The notes beneath the pieces were generated by a model. That model worked only from the letters and a program-made list of their open reading frames with translations. It did not search any database and was not told the origin of the DNA. Source: Oscillospiraceae bacterium (GTDB lineage: Bacteria > Bacillota > Clostridia > Oscillospirales > Ruminococcaceae). Taken from it: 38,545 nt of DNA. The position numbers and the translations under genes were made by a program. Shown one piece after another: positions 15,733 through 25,195 of the stretch. Within the stretch, counting starts at the first letter, position 1, and each line of letters opens with the position of its first letter. The DNA is taken from assembly GCA_022791945.1 (NCBI GenBank), contig JAAVZY010000113.1, positions 1 through 38,545 on the forward strand, written 5' to 3'.

Positions 15733-16245
15733 CAAGACCTCGAGGCTCTGCCTCGAGGCTCCGCGGTGCGTCGTTTCACGACGCACCTAGGAATTCGGCT
15801 TCGCCGAATTCTGAGATGCGCCGCTGGCGGCGCATCGGGGATCTAAATCCCCTTGGAACCCGTAATTTTTTAAGGGCTTTTTTAAAGGCGCAAAAGAGGT
15901 GGGGTCAGGTCTGTAGAGACTTCCTTGCTTCTGCCACGCAGATAGTCCGATTCACGCAGTACGCTTTTTTCGTAAAGAAAAAAGCTCCCCTGTACGAGAT
16001 CCAAGTCTGTACACCCCATCGGACGTGTGCCCTTGACCGTTGGTAGAGAGTGGATGCGTCATACTTTCTGCCCCGCACGCAGGGCTGGATTTTTTCTTTA
16101 CGAAAAAATGGCTAGGCGGCGATCGTCCCTGCGGGAAGCAGCAGCGAGGCAGGGATCGAAATCCTGCCCCCATAACCCCCAAATAATGGGATTCCAAAGG
16201 GACGCGTCCCTTTGGCAGAGCGCGAGACAGCGTCTCGCGGCCTTC
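15733..16245. repeat. Mosaic stem-loop element, copy 6 (inside the V-ATPase operon)
   Basis: It starts 21 bases after ntpC and ends 35 bases before ntpI. The left arm has CTCGAGGC/GCCTCGAG, then GTGCGTCGT/ACGACGCAC, GAATTCGGC/GCCGAATTC, GATGCGCCG/CGGCGCATC and GGGGAT/ATCCCC. T/A hairpins lie near 15965 and 16091 in opposite orientations. The right arm has CCAAAGGGA/TCCCTTTGG and a closing GCGAGAC/GTCTCGC. The palindrome core is degenerate here (GTCTGTAGAGACT). Confidence 0.85.
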
Positions 16246-16280
16246 TTTCAACATATCATGAGCAAAGGCGGTGTTGCCAC

Positions 16281-18230
16281 TTGGCAATCGAAAAAATGTC
16301 CCTGGTGAATCTGGTGGGCGGCCTTCCTGACCTGGATCAGGCCCTGCTCCGCTGTCTCCGGTGCGGCTGCTTCCACCCGGAGCCCGCCGTTCACGGCGCC
16401 GAATCCGCCGGGGGAATCTCTGCTGTGGAGAACGATAACGCCAGCGGGCCCCTGCTGGCGTCCTTGCTCCGGCTGGGCTCCGAGCTGAAGGTAGACTTCC
16501 CGGAAGCGCCGGAGCTCTCCTCTGATCTCCGGCTGGACGGTCTGCAGTCCTATCTGGATTCCCTGGACGCCCAGCTTTCCGAGCTCCAGCAGCGGGAGCG
16601 CACGGTGAAGGAAAGCGTCTCCCAGCACGAACAGGCCCTGGTGCAGCTCCAGCATCTGGCCGGGCTGAACGTGAGCTTTGACGACATCTTCTCCTGCCGC
16701 TACGTGAAGGTCCGCTTCGGACGGCTCCCCTCCAGCAGCTACGGGAAGCTCCCCTACTATGAAAACAGCACCTTCTTTTTCTTCGACTTTGACCACGATA
16801 AAGAGTACTACTGGGGGGCCTACTTCGCGCCTGTAAGCAGCGTCTCCATGGTGGACAACATCTTCAACTCCCTCTACTTTGAGCGGATGCGGGTGCCCGA
16901 CTACGCCCACGGCACCCCGGACGTGGCCATGGCCAACGTCCGGGCCATTCTGGACAACGAGCGGGAGGAGCTGGAGCAGCTTCGGGCGGGGCTGGAGCAG
17001 CTCCGGCAGGAAAACCAAGAGCGGCTCTGCCAGTATTACAGCCTCCTGAAGTGCTGTCAGGCGGTGAGCGGCCTCTACCGGTACGCCGCCGCTGTGAACA
17101 AGCGGTTTTACCTGGTGGGCTTTGTTCCCCAGTCCCAGGTGGAGGCGTTCAAGGGCCTGTTCGCGGATCTGCCCGGCGTGGACTGCGTCAGCAAGCCCTC
17201 GGATTCGGATCCCTCCCTGTCCCCCCCGGTGCGGCTGAAGAACAACCGCTTTTCCGCTCCCTTTGAGCAGTTTGTGGGGATGTATTCCCTCCCCTCCTAC
17301 AAGGACATGGATCCTACCAATCTGTTTGCCATTACTTACACCCTCCTCTTCGGCATTATGTTCGGGGATCTGGGCCAGGGGCTTCTTTTGGTGCTGGCCG
17401 GGCTTGCCCTGGCCAAATGGAAGAAGATGAACTTCGGCCGGATCGGCATCCGGCTGGGGGTTTCCTCCATGATATTCGGTGCTCTGTACGGGTCGGTGTT
17501 CGGCTTTGAGGAGCTGCTGGATCCCCTCTATGAGGCAATGGGGATCTCCTTCCTGCCCATCAAGGTATTTGACAACGCCATGACCAACTGGCTGCTCATC
17601 GGCGCGATTGTCATCGGCGTGGTGCTGATCTGCGTCTCCATTGGGATCAACATCATCGTGGGTCTCCGCCAGCGGGACTATCAGCGGGCGGTATTCGGCC
17701 ACAACGGGTTTGCGGGACTGATTTTCTACCTGGCCGCGGCCTTTATGGTGGTCAATATGATGGCGCTGAACACAGACATCTGCGGCCCCCTGTATGTGAT
17801 TTTCCTGATTGTGCTGCCCCTGCTGCTGATCTTTTTCAGCGGCCCCCTGTCTAAGCTGGCTGCCCGGCGGAAGGCCAGGCCGGATCAGAAGATCGGGGAA
17901 TTCATTATTGAAAACTTCTTCGAGCTGTTTGAATACGTGCTGAGCTATCTGTCCAACTCCATGTCCTTCCTGCGGGTAGGCGGCTTTATCCTGAGCCACG
18001 CCGGAATGATGACGGTGGTGATGTCCCTGGCCGGAATGGTAGGGGATCCCTCCAATGCCGGCGGGGCTGTCGGCTACGGGCTGGTGGTGGTGCTGGGCAA
18101 CCTGTTCGTCATGGCGCTGGAGGGCCTGATTGTGGGCATCCAGTGTCTGCGGCTGGAATTCTACGAGATGTTCAGCCGCAACTTTGAGGGGAACGGAAAG
18201 CCCTTCCAGCCCGCCGCCCTCACCGACTGA
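16281..18230 (+). CDS. ntpI: V-type ATPase subunit I (a-type membrane subunit)
   Basis: 649 residues. The soluble N-terminal half (to about 350) has two coiled-coil stretches (LDSLDAQLSELQQRERTVKE; NEREELEQLRAGLEQLRQEN). The C-terminal half has about seven to eight membrane helices, starting at LFAITYTLLFGIMFGDLGQG (about 351-370), with the half-channel arginine region LSYLSNSMSFLRVGGFILSH (about 555-574). It forms the ion path against the c-ring. I placed the start at TTG 16281, because this gives LAIEKMSLVNLVGG, the normal family N-terminus, and AAAGGCGG lies 10 bases upstream. The ATG at 16296 has no ribosome site, and longer versions would read into the mosaic element. Confidence 0.93.
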   Translation: MAIEKMSLVNLVGGLPDLDQALLRCLRCGCFHPEPAVHGAESAGGISAVENDNASGPLLASLLRLGSELKVDFPEAPELSSDLRLDGLQSYLDSLDAQLSELQQRERTVKESVSQHEQALVQLQHLAGLNVSFDDIFSCRYVKVRFGRLPSSSYGKLPYYENSTFFFFDFDHDKEYYWGAYFAPVSSVSMVDNIFNSLYFERMRVPDYAHGTPDVAMANVRAILDNEREELEQLRAGLEQLRQENQERLCQYYSLLKCCQAVSGLYRYAAAVNKRFYLVGFVPQSQVEAFKGLFADLPGVDCVSKPSDSDPSLSPPVRLKNNRFSAPFEQFVGMYSLPSYKDMDPTNLFAITYTLLFGIMFGDLGQGLLLVLAGLALAKWKKMNFGRIGIRLGVSSMIFGALYGSVFGFEELLDPLYEAMGISFLPIKVFDNAMTNWLLIGAIVIGVVLICVSIGINIIVGLRQRDYQRAVFGHNGFAGLIFYLAAAFMVVNMMALNTDICGPLYVIFLIVLPLLLIFFSGPLSKLAARRKARPDQKIGEFIIENFFELFEYVLSYLSNSMSFLRVGGFILSHAGMMTVVMSLAGMVGDPSNAGGAVGYGLVVVLGNLFVMALEGLIVGIQCLRLEFYEMFSRNFEGNGKPFQPAALTD

Positions 18231-18333
18231 CCGGCTCCGGACAGCGCGTTTCCCGTGAGGTTACTCCGCCAGGCCGCTTTCACGGCTGCTGCGGAGATGA
18301 TAAGACGATAAAATGAAATTGGAGGTATTATTG

Positions 18334-18762
18334 ATGAACATCTTTGTACTGCTTCTGCTCCCCCTGGCCGCCGTGGCGCTGCTGGCCGCCCCTCTGCTGC
18401 CTGCCTACCGCCGGATCACCCGGGGCTCTGCCGCCCCTAAGACCGCCCGCCGCTCCATCCTGGCGAACCTCTGTGTCTTTGCGGGCATCTGCCTGGTGGC
18501 GATCATCCTTCCTCTGAACGTTTCTGCTGACACTGCCGCGGCCGCTTCCGCCCAGGGCATGGGCTATCTGGCCGCCGCCATCGTTACCGGCGTCGCCTGC
18601 CTGGGCGCGGGCATCGCCGTGGCCGCTGCGGCGCCCGCCGCCATCGGCGCGGTTTCCGAGGATCCCAAGTCCTTTGGTAAGGCCATGATCTTCGTGGTTC
18701 TGGGCGAAGGCATCGCCATCTACGGCCTGCTGATCTCCATCCTGATCCTGAACAGCCTGTAA
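18334..18762 (+). CDS. ntpK: V-type ATPase subunit K (c-type proteolipid)
   Basis: 142 residues. Three to four hydrophobic helices are visible: about 1-25, 45-68, 79-108 (GYLAAAIVTGVACLGAGIAV) and 118-141, which contains the ion-binding Glu in VVLGEGIAIYGLLI. A single c-type hairpin is normally 70-90 residues, so the first two helices with a basic loop (RRITRGSAAPKTARR) are an extension. The Pro-Gly-Thr-Gln-Gly motif typical of Na+-type enterococcal K subunits is absent, so the coupling ion cannot be assumed. The ATG at 18334 has GGAGG eight bases upstream; an ATG seven codons earlier precedes that ribosome site. A half mosaic element follows seven bases after the stop. Confidence 0.88.
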   Translation: MNIFVLLLLPLAAVALLAAPLLPAYRRITRGSAAPKTARRSILANLCVFAGICLVAIILPLNVSADTAAAASAQGMGYLAAAIVTGVACLGAGIAVAAAAPAAIGAVSEDPKSFGKAMIFVVLGEGIAIYGLLISILILNSL

Positions 18763-18768
18763 AGAGCG

Positions 18769-19040
18769 GGGAAGGCCGCGAGACGCCGTCTCGCGCTCTG
18801 CGGTGCGTCGTGAAACGACGCACCTAGGAATTCGGCGGAGCCGAATTCTGAGATGCGCCGCTTGCGGAGCATCGGGGACCCGTCCCCTTGGATTCCCGTC
18901 TTTTGGGGGTGGGGACGGGCGCTTGCGCCCGCCCCCACCTGCCTCGCTGATACTCTCCGCAGGGACGATCGCCCGCCTACCCATTTTTTCGTAAAGAAAA
19001 AATTCAGCCCTGCGTGTGGGGCAGCACCTGCGACGCAGAA
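18769..19040. repeat. Mosaic stem-loop element, copy 7 (left half only, inside operon)
   Basis: It lies between ntpK and the F subunit gene. It holds a GCGAGACG/CGTCTCGC hairpin, GTGCGTCGT/ACGACGCAC, GAATTCGGC/GCCGAATTC, a GATGCGCC hairpin with an altered stem, GGGGAC/GTCCCC, CGGGCGC/GCGCCCG, the CCCGCCTACCCA tract and one TTTTTTCGTAAAGAAAAAA hairpin (near 18984), then stops. It is the inverse of the right arms of copies 5 and 8. Confidence 0.85.
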
Positions 19041-19137
19041 GGTTTGTGCGTACATCACTCAAGGCCCGGTGTAATTGCTGCGCCGGAGTACAGCTGCAGT
19101 CTGAAAACAACCGGAAGGCCGGAAGGAGGAGGGCCCC

Positions 19138-19446
19138 GTGAAGCTCTTTGTGATCAGCGACAATATTGATACCCAGCTGGGGATGCGTCTGACCGGCATT
19201 GAGGGCGTGGTGGTTCACCAGCCCCAGGAGGTGGCTCAGGCGCTGGAGCGGGTGTTCTCAGATGGGGAGATCGGCGTGGTGCTGATGACCACCAAGCTGG
19301 TGAATCTCTGCCCGGAGCTTGTGTTTGAGTATAAGCTCACCCACAAGCGCCCCCTGATCGTAGAGATTCCGGATCGCCATGCCACCGCCCATATCAGCGA
19401 AACCATCTCCCGGTACATCCGGGAAGCGGTGGGGATCCGGATATAG
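19138..19446 (+). CDS. ntpG: V-type ATPase subunit F (central stalk)
   Basis: 102 residues, a typical subunit F: KLFVISDNIDTQLGMRLTGI at the N-terminus, GEIGVVLMTTKLVNL in the middle (about 43-57), and RPLIVEIPDRHATA (about 71-84). It is a small Rossmann-like protein that binds the A3B3 head with subunit D and helps regulate rotation. E. hirae calls it NtpG. GTG start with GGAGGAGG five to eight bases upstream. It is followed after 18 bases by the E subunit gene. Together with ntpE it is bracketed by mosaic elements in inverted arrangement. Confidence 0.9.
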   Translation: MKLFVISDNIDTQLGMRLTGIEGVVVHQPQEVAQALERVFSDGEIGVVLMTTKLVNLCPELVFEYKLTHKRPLIVEIPDRHATAHISETISRYIREAVGIRI

Positions 19447-19464
19447 AGAAGGAGTTGACAATCC

Positions 19465-20058
19465 ATGGATCAGCAGGAACGGCTGGCGAAGTTCAAGCAT
19501 GCCGTATTTCAGGAGATAGACGAGGAAGTAGAGGCAATCCGCCGGGAGGCGGACGCAGGCCGGGACGGCCGGCTTGCCCGCACGGAGGAGGAACAGCGCC
19601 GCCTGGCCTCCGCTGAGACGCAGCGGCAGATCCAGGAGCTTCAGAAGGAATTCCGCCGGGATACGGCCAAGTACAGCCTGGAGGTCAAGCGGAGCATCCT
19701 GGAGCGCCGGAATGCCCTGCTGGAGCAGGTGATCGCCTCTGCGGAGGAGCGGCTCCTGCGCTTCCGCCAATCGAAGGAGTATCCGGCTTACCTGCTGGAG
19801 CGGGTAAAGGCCTTCGGGGCGGAGCACCCCCTCCCGGACGCGGAGATCCTGGTTGAGGAAGGGGATCTCCCCCTGGCGGAGAAGATCCAAAAGGCCTACG
19901 GCCTGCCCTGTACCGTCCGGAGCGAAGCGGGGCTGGAGCTGGGCGGCTTCCTGGTGCGCGGCGGCGCGGCGCTCTATGACGAATCGGTCCGCCAGCGCCT
20001 TTCGGAGCGGAAAACCCGCCTGCTGGAAGAAAGCACCCTAGCCCTCGCCGAAGCCTGA
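19465..20058 (+). CDS. ntpE: V-type ATPase subunit E (peripheral stalk)
   Basis: 197 residues. The N-terminal two thirds are a long charged helix (about 1-115; HAVFQEIDEEVEAIRREADA; QRRLASAETQRQIQELQKEF). The C-terminal globular part contains LELGGFLVRGGAALYDESVR (about 154-173), the usual end of subunit E that binds the head of the ATPase. It forms the stator with the G/H-type subunit encoded first in the operon. ATG with AGGAG upstream. A 735-base mosaic element separates it from ntpA. Confidence 0.9.
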   Translation: MDQQERLAKFKHAVFQEIDEEVEAIRREADAGRDGRLARTEEEQRRLASAETQRQIQELQKEFRRDTAKYSLEVKRSILERRNALLEQVIASAEERLLRFRQSKEYPAYLLERVKAFGAEHPLPDAEILVEEGDLPLAEKIQKAYGLPCTVRSEAGLELGGFLVRGGAALYDESVRQRLSERKTRLLEESTLALAEA

Positions 20059-20075
20059 GGGCGGGTTTGAAAGGA

Positions 20076-20811
20076 GAAGACCTTGGGGACGCTGTCCCCA
20101 AACCTCTGCCAAGGGGACGCGTCCCCTTGGATTCCCGTCTTTTGGGGGTATAGGGGTGTGGAATTTCGGTTCCTGCCTCGCTGGTACCCTCCGCAGGGAC
20201 GATCGCCCGCCTACCCATTTTTTCGTAAAGAAAAAATTCATCCCCATAGGCGGCGCAGCGACTGCGACGCAGAAAGTTTCGAGCGTGTTCAGCTACACAC
20301 ATACTTTCTGCGGAGGGGGAAGGCTGTGGGACGCACGGAATCCCCCAGTCAGGGCTACCGCCTGACGGCGGCATCCCTGCCATGCCCCCGACGTTCCGAA
20401 GGAACGTATGGGAGAGGGGACCGCCGTCGGACCGGAGGGACGACGGCGGCGGAAGGATTCCTATCGTGGCACAAAATCCCTCCCCGCAGAGCCTCTGAGC
20501 GGTAGTATTACGCTTGATACTTTCTGCGCCGCAGGGAGTACCTCGCACGCAGGAAGGAGCTTTTTTCTTTACGAAAAAAGCGTACTGCGTGAATCAGACT
20601 CTCTGCGTGGCAGAAAGCCGGAAGTCTGTACAGACTTGATCCCACCCCTTTTCCGCCCTTAAAAGCCCTTAAAATAATGGGAATCCAAGGGGAATCCCTT
20701 CCCGATGCGCCGCTGGCGGCGCATCGCAGAATTCGGCGAAGCCGAATTCCTAGGTGCGCCGTTTCACGACGCACCGCGGAGACTCGAGGCAGAGCCTCGA
20801 GGTCTTGCCCT
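20076..20811. repeat. Mosaic stem-loop element, copy 8 (full, inside the V-ATPase operon)
   Basis: A full copy between ntpE and ntpA. It starts with a TTGGGGAC/GTCCCCAA hairpin (a different terminal stem from the other copies) and CCAAGGGGACG/CGTCCCCTTGG. T/A hairpins lie near 20217 and 20560 in opposite orientations, and AAGTCTGTACAGACTT is at 20622-20637. The right arm has GATGCGCCG/CGGCGCATC, GAATTCGGC/GCCGAATTC, GCGCCGT/ACGACGC (one mismatch) and CTCGAGGC/GCCTCGAG. The right arm is nearly the reverse complement of copy 7. Confidence 0.85.
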
Positions 20812-20863
20812 TACAGAAGCACCCCCTCCTTACGGCGGGGATACAGAAAGGATGGTTTTGCGT

Positions 20864-22645
20864 TTGAGCAATCCGGTATATTCCATAAACGGGCCCGTTG
20901 TGACCGTTCGGGACACCCGGGATTTCTCCATGATGGAAATGGTCTACGTGGGCCGGCAGCGGCTCGTGGGTGAGGTGATCGGCATCACCGACCGGACGAC
21001 CACCATCCAGGTCTACGAGGAGACGACCGGCCTTGCCCCCGGGGAGCCTGTGGAGGGCACCGGCGCCCCCATGTCCGCCACCCTGGGCCCCGGCATCCTC
21101 ACCAACATCTTCGACGGCATCGAACGCCCCCTGCGCAAGCTCCAGGAGGTTTCCGGCGCTTTCATCGGCCGCGGCTCCTCCGTCCCCCCTCTGGACACCG
21201 AACGTCTCTATGACGTCACCGTCACCGTTCAGCCCGGGGATCGGCTGGCGCCCGGCGCCGTTTACGCCACCTGCCCGGAGACGCCGGTCATTCTCCACAA
21301 GTGCATGGCGCCGCCCAATCTGAGCGGCACGGTCCTCCGGACCGCTCCCGACGGCCCCCGCCGGATCAATGACGTGGTGGTGACCCTTCAGGACGATCGG
21401 GGCGGGGAGATCGAGCTGACCCTCTGCCAGAAATGGCCCGTGCGGACCCCTCGCCCGGTTTCCCGGCGGAATCCTATCTCCATGCCCCTGATCACCGGCC
21501 AGCGGGTCATTGACACCCTCTTCCCCATCGCCAAGGGCGGCGCCGCCGCCATCCCCGGCGGCTTCGGCACCGGCAAGACCATGACCCAGCACCAGCTGGC
21601 CAAATGGTGCGACGCGGACATCATCGTCTACATCGGCTGCGGGGAGCGGGGCAATGAAATGACCCAGGTGCTGGACGAGTTCGGCGAGCTCATCGACCCC
21701 AAGACCGGCAACAAGATGACCGACCGGACCGTGCTCATCGCCAACACCTCCAATATGCCCGTTGCCGCCCGGGAGGCCTCCATCTACACTGGCATCACCC
21801 TGGCGGAATATTACCGGGACATGGGCTACCATGTGGCCATCATGGCCGATTCTACCTCCCGGTGGGCCGAAGCCTTGCGGGAGATCTCCGGCCGTCTGGA
21901 GGAGATGCCCGCCGAGGAGGGCTTTCCGGCCTACCTGCCCTCCCGTCTGGCCCAGTTCTACGAGCGGGCGGGCTACATGACCAATCTGAACGGTACCGAG
22001 GGCAGCGTCACCATCATCGGCGCGGTTTCCCCCCAGGGCTCTGACTTCTCCGAGCCGGTGACCCAGAACACCAAGCGGTTCGTCCGCACCTTCTGGGCCT
22101 TGGACAAATCCCTGGCCTACGCCCGCCACTATCCCGCCATCAACTGGATCGAGAGCTACAGCGAGTACACCGGTGATCTGGCCGGATACTACAACGATCA
22201 GGTATCCCCCGGCTTCCTTCAGTGCCGCCGCCGGATCTCCAGCCTCCTGGCAGAGGAAAACAGCCTGATGGAGATTGTCAAGCTCATTGGCGCGGACGTG
22301 CTCCCGGACGATCAGAAGCTGGTCATTGAGACTGCCAAGGCCATCCGGCTGGGCTTTCTCCAGCAGAACGCCTTCCATCCGGACGACACCTTTGTGCCCC
22401 TGGAGAAGCAGCTCCGGATGATGGAGATCATTCTCTATCTGAACGATCGCTGCGGGGAGCGGCTGCAGGAGGGGATTGCCCTGTCCGAGCTGGTGGATCT
22501 GGGCCTGTTCGACCTGCTGGCAGGCATGAAATATCAGATTCCCAATGACGATATGTCCCGGTTTGACGGGCTTTACGAACAGATTGATCAGGCCCTGGAG
22601 GGCCTGGAGCTGCCCCACAAGGGGGAAGGGAGGGCTCGGCAGTGA
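20864..22645 (+). CDS. ntpA: V-type ATPase catalytic subunit A
   Basis: About 593 residues, normal for subunit A. It carries the Walker A motif GGFGTGKT (about 232-239), the arginine-rich nucleotide loop [20 protein letters not shown], the bulge domain typical of A subunits (about 110-190), and [20 protein letters not shown]. It hydrolyses or makes ATP in the A3B3 head. Start: TTG 20864 gives [15 protein letters not shown] and lies about seven bases after AAAGGATGG; the ATG at 20852 overlaps that ribosome site and is the alternative (four residues longer). Longer forms would begin inside the mosaic element. The stop overlaps the start of ntpB. Confidence 0.93.
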   Translation: MSNPVYSINGPVVTVRDTRDFSMMEMVYVGRQRLVGEVIGITDRTTTIQVYEETTGLAPGEPVEGTGAPMSATLGPGILTNIFDGIERPLRKLQEVSGAFIGRGSSVPPLDTERLYDVTVTVQPGDRLAPGAVYATCPETPVILHKCMAPPNLSGTVLRTAPDGPRRINDVVVTLQDDRGGEIELTLCQKWPVRTPRPVSRRNPISMPLITGQRVIDTLFPIAKGGAAAIPGGFGTGKTMTQHQLAKWCDADIIVYIGCGERGNEMTQVLDEFGELIDPKTGNKMTDRTVLIANTSNMPVAAREASIYTGITLAEYYRDMGYHVAIMADSTSRWAEALREISGRLEEMPAEEGFPAYLPSRLAQFYERAGYMTNLNGTEGSVTIIGAVSPQGSDFSEPVTQNTKRFVRTFWALDKSLAYARHYPAINWIESYSEYTGDLAGYYNDQVSPGFLQCRRRISSLLAEENSLMEIVKLIGADVLPDDQKLVIETAKAIRLGFLQQNAFHPDDTFVPLEKQLRMMEIILYLNDRCGERLQEGIALSELVDLGLFDLLAGMKYQIPNDDMSRFDGLYEQIDQALEGLELPHKGEGRARQ

Positions 22646-24042
22646 GCGTGCAGATTATGGGCCTCAAGTCCATCAACGGCCCTCTGGTGGTGCTGGACAA
22701 CGCCCGGGAGGTTCACTATGACGAGCTGGCGGAGCTGATCCTGGAGGACGGCTCCCGCCGGACGGGCCGCGTGATTCAGATCGAGGGCCAGCGGGCGGTT
22801 CTGCAGGTGTTCGAGGGTACCAACGGCCTTTCCCTGGACAATGTCCGCACCCGGCTCACCGGGCGGCCCATGGAGCTGCCGGTTTCCTCCGAGCTGCTGG
22901 GCCGGATTTTCAGCGGCGCGGGCCGGCCCATTGACGGGCTGGGGGATATCTTCGCCGGGCAGGCCCGGGACGTGAACGGCCAGCCCCTGAACCCCATTGC
23001 CCGGGAGTATCCCCGGAACTACATCCGCACCGGCATTTCCTCCATCGACGGGCTGACCACCCTGATCCGGGGGCAGAAGCTGCCCATCTTCTCCGGCTCC
23101 GGCATGAGCCATAACCAGCTGGCGGCCCAGCTGGTCTGCCAGTCCCAGCTGTCGGAGAACTCCAGCGAGCAGTTCGCCATTGTCTTTGCGGCCATGGGCG
23201 TGAACAACGATGTGGCTGATTTCTTCAAGCGGAGCTTTGAGGAGTCCGGCGTGCTGGAGAACGTGGTCATGTTCCTGAACCTGTCCAACGATCCCATTAT
23301 CGAGCGGATTCTGGCGCCCCGGTGCGCCTTGACCGCTGCGGAGTACCTGGCCTATGAAAAGGGCATGAACATCCTGGTGATTATGACGGATATCACCTCC
23401 TACGCGGAGGCCCTCCGGGAATTTTCCTCCTCCAAGGGGGAGATCCCCGGCCGGAAGGGATATCCCGGCTATCTGTACTCCGATCTGGCTTCCCTGTATG
23501 AGCGCGCGGGCATCATCCGGGGCGGGCAGGGGTCGGTTACCCAGATTCCCATCCTGACCATGCCCAACGATGATATCACCCATCCCATTCCCGACCTGAC
23601 CGCCTACATTACAGAGGGGCAGATCGTGCTGGATCGGACCCTGGATCAGAAGGGGATTTACCCGCCCATTTCCGTGCTGCCCTCCCTGTCCCGTCTGATG
23701 AAGGACGGCATCGGCGAGGGATACACCCGGGGGGATCATTCCGCGGTGGCCAACGCCCTCTTTGCGGCGTACGCCCGGGTGCAGGACGCCCGTGCCCTGG
23801 GAAGCGTCATCGGCGAGGAGGAGCTCTCCCAGAGCGACAAGGCCTATCTGGAGTTTGGGCGGCTGTTTGAGGCCCACTTCATCTCCCAGGATCCGGCGGA
23901 GAGCCGGAGTATTGAGGAAACCCTGGAGCTGGGCTGGGATCTTCTGTCCCTGCTGCCCAGGAGTGAGCTTGCCAGCATGGACGCGGAGCTGGTGAAGACC
24001 AACTACGATCCGGAACGGGGAAAGAAGCTCCGGGCGGAGTAG
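22642..24042 (+). CDS. ntpB: V-type ATPase non-catalytic subunit B
   Basis: 466 residues. The P-loop position carries [15 protein letters not shown] (about 150-164), the degenerate form that defines subunit B as non-catalytic. Other landmarks are [15 protein letters not shown] (about 91-105), [20 protein letters not shown] (about 243-262) and [19 protein letters not shown] (about 273-291). It alternates with subunit A in the head ring and completes the nucleotide sites. The GTG start overlaps the ntpA stop (GTGA), with GGGAGG eight bases upstream, so translation is probably coupled. It is followed after 25 bases by ntpD. Confidence 0.95.
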   Translation: MSVQIMGLKSINGPLVVLDNAREVHYDELAELILEDGSRRTGRVIQIEGQRAVLQVFEGTNGLSLDNVRTRLTGRPMELPVSSELLGRIFSGAGRPIDGLGDIFAGQARDVNGQPLNPIAREYPRNYIRTGISSIDGLTTLIRGQKLPIFSGSGMSHNQLAAQLVCQSQLSENSSEQFAIVFAAMGVNNDVADFFKRSFEESGVLENVVMFLNLSNDPIIERILAPRCALTAAEYLAYEKGMNILVIMTDITSYAEALREFSSSKGEIPGRKGYPGYLYSDLASLYERAGIIRGGQGSVTQIPILTMPNDDITHPIPDLTAYITEGQIVLDRTLDQKGIYPPISVLPSLSRLMKDGIGEGYTRGDHSAVANALFAAYARVQDARALGSVIGEEELSQSDKAYLEFGRLFEAHFISQDPAESRSIEETLELGWDLLSLLPRSELASMDAELVKTNYDPERGKKLRAE

Positions 24043-24067
24043 CCCCGGACAGAGGAGGTGACGGCCC

Positions 24068-24688
24068 ATGGCCAATACGGTGTTCCCCACCAAGGGGAAC
24101 CTGATTGCGGTAAAGAAATCCCTCGAGCTGGCAAAGCTGGGGTATGATCTGCTGGATCGGAAGCGGAACATTCTGATCCGGGAGATGATGCTGCTGATGG
24201 AGAAAGCGAAGGCGCTCCACGGGGAGGTGGAAACCACCTATCAGGAGGCCTATCTGGCGCTTCAGCGGGCCAACATCACCCTGGGCGTCATAGAGGACAT
24301 TGCCAGGGCCACCAGCATTGAGAACGGCATTCACATTGCCTACCGGAGCGTCATGGGCGTAGACATCCCGGAGGTAACCCTGGAATCCACCACCACGGAC
24401 GCCCAATACGGATTTTACAGCGCAAACTCCCAGTTTGATTTGGCCTATCTGAGCTTCAACCGTGCAAAGCGGCTGACTGTGATACTGGCCGAGGTGGAAA
24501 ACAGCGTCTACCGGCTGGCGGACGCCATCAAAAAGACCCAGCGCCGGGCCAACGCCCTGAAGAACATCAACATCCCCCGGTTCGAGGCTACGGTCAAGTT
24601 TATCAGCGACGCCCTGGAGGAGAAGGAGCGGGAGGAGTTCTCCCGCCTGAAGGTCATCCGCTACACCAAGGAGAAGCAGTCCTCTTAG
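24068..24688 (+). CDS. ntpD: V-type ATPase subunit D (central rotor stalk)
   Basis: 206 residues. The N-terminus has the standard subunit D pattern: FPTKGNLIAVKKSLELAKLG, then YDLLDRKRNILIREMMLL. The C-terminal coiled coil has RLADAIKKTQRRANALKNI followed by RFEATVKFISDALEEKEREE. The two long helices form the rotating shaft inside the head. ATG with GGAGGTGACGGCCC upstream. Last gene of the operon; a mosaic element separates it from the convergent ftsH gene. Confidence 0.95.
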   Translation: MANTVFPTKGNLIAVKKSLELAKLGYDLLDRKRNILIREMMLLMEKAKALHGEVETTYQEAYLALQRANITLGVIEDIARATSIENGIHIAYRSVMGVDIPEVTLESTTTDAQYGFYSANSQFDLAYLSFNRAKRLTVILAEVENSVYRLADAIKKTQRRANALKNINIPRFEATVKFISDALEEKEREEFSRLKVIRYTKEKQSS

Positions 24689-24701
24689 CTGCGTCGAAGG
24701 G

Positions 24702-25178
24702 AGAAGGCCGCGAGAGCTCTGCTCTCGCGCTTTCGCCAAGGGGATTAAATCCCCTTGGAACCCGTAATTTTTGGGGGTATGGGGGCGGGGACGGGCGCAA
24801 AGCGCCCGTCCCCCTGCCCCGCTGGTATGCCTGCGGCGCAGCACCTACGACGCAGAAAGTCCCGAGCGTGTTCTGTTACGCTCGGGACTTTCTGTAGGAT
24901 GAATGGCTGTGCTACGCTCGGAGGATTTATCCCCAGTCTGTGCAGAATTCCTATGCGGCGCAGGAAGTGCCCCGTACGCAGGAGGAAGCTTTTTTCTTTA
25001 CGTAAAAAGCGGTCTGCGGGAATCAGACTGTCTGCATGGCAGAGGGGGGCAAGTCTGTACAGACCCGCCCCCCTTTTTTCCGCCCTTAAAAATAATGGGA
25101 ATCCAATGGGGAATCTCTTCCCGGTGCGTCGTGAAACAACGCACCGCAGAGACGCGAGACAGCGTCTCGCGGCCTTCC
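24702..25178. repeat. Mosaic stem-loop element, copy 9 (between convergent ntpD and ftsH)
   Basis: It starts with GCGAGAGC/GCTCTCGC and CCAAGGGGAT/ATCCCCTTGG and has a CGGGCGC..GCGCCCG hairpin. A GTCCCGAGCGT/ACGCTCGGGAC hairpin follows, then one T/A hairpin (near 24988), a partial palindrome (AAGTCTGTACAGAC), a GTGCGTCGT hairpin with one mismatch and the closing GCGAGAC/GTCTCGC. The EcoRI-type hairpin is missing. It may serve as terminator for both neighbours. Confidence 0.85.
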
Positions 25179-25195
25179 CTTCCCGCTGTAATTAC

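Noticed and set aside
16248-17999. Long minus-strand frame opposite ntpI
   Set aside because: Low-complexity shadow of the GC-rich ntpI gene; similar shadows lie opposite ntpA, ntpB, ftsH, dnaB, tilS, gdpP and rnjA.
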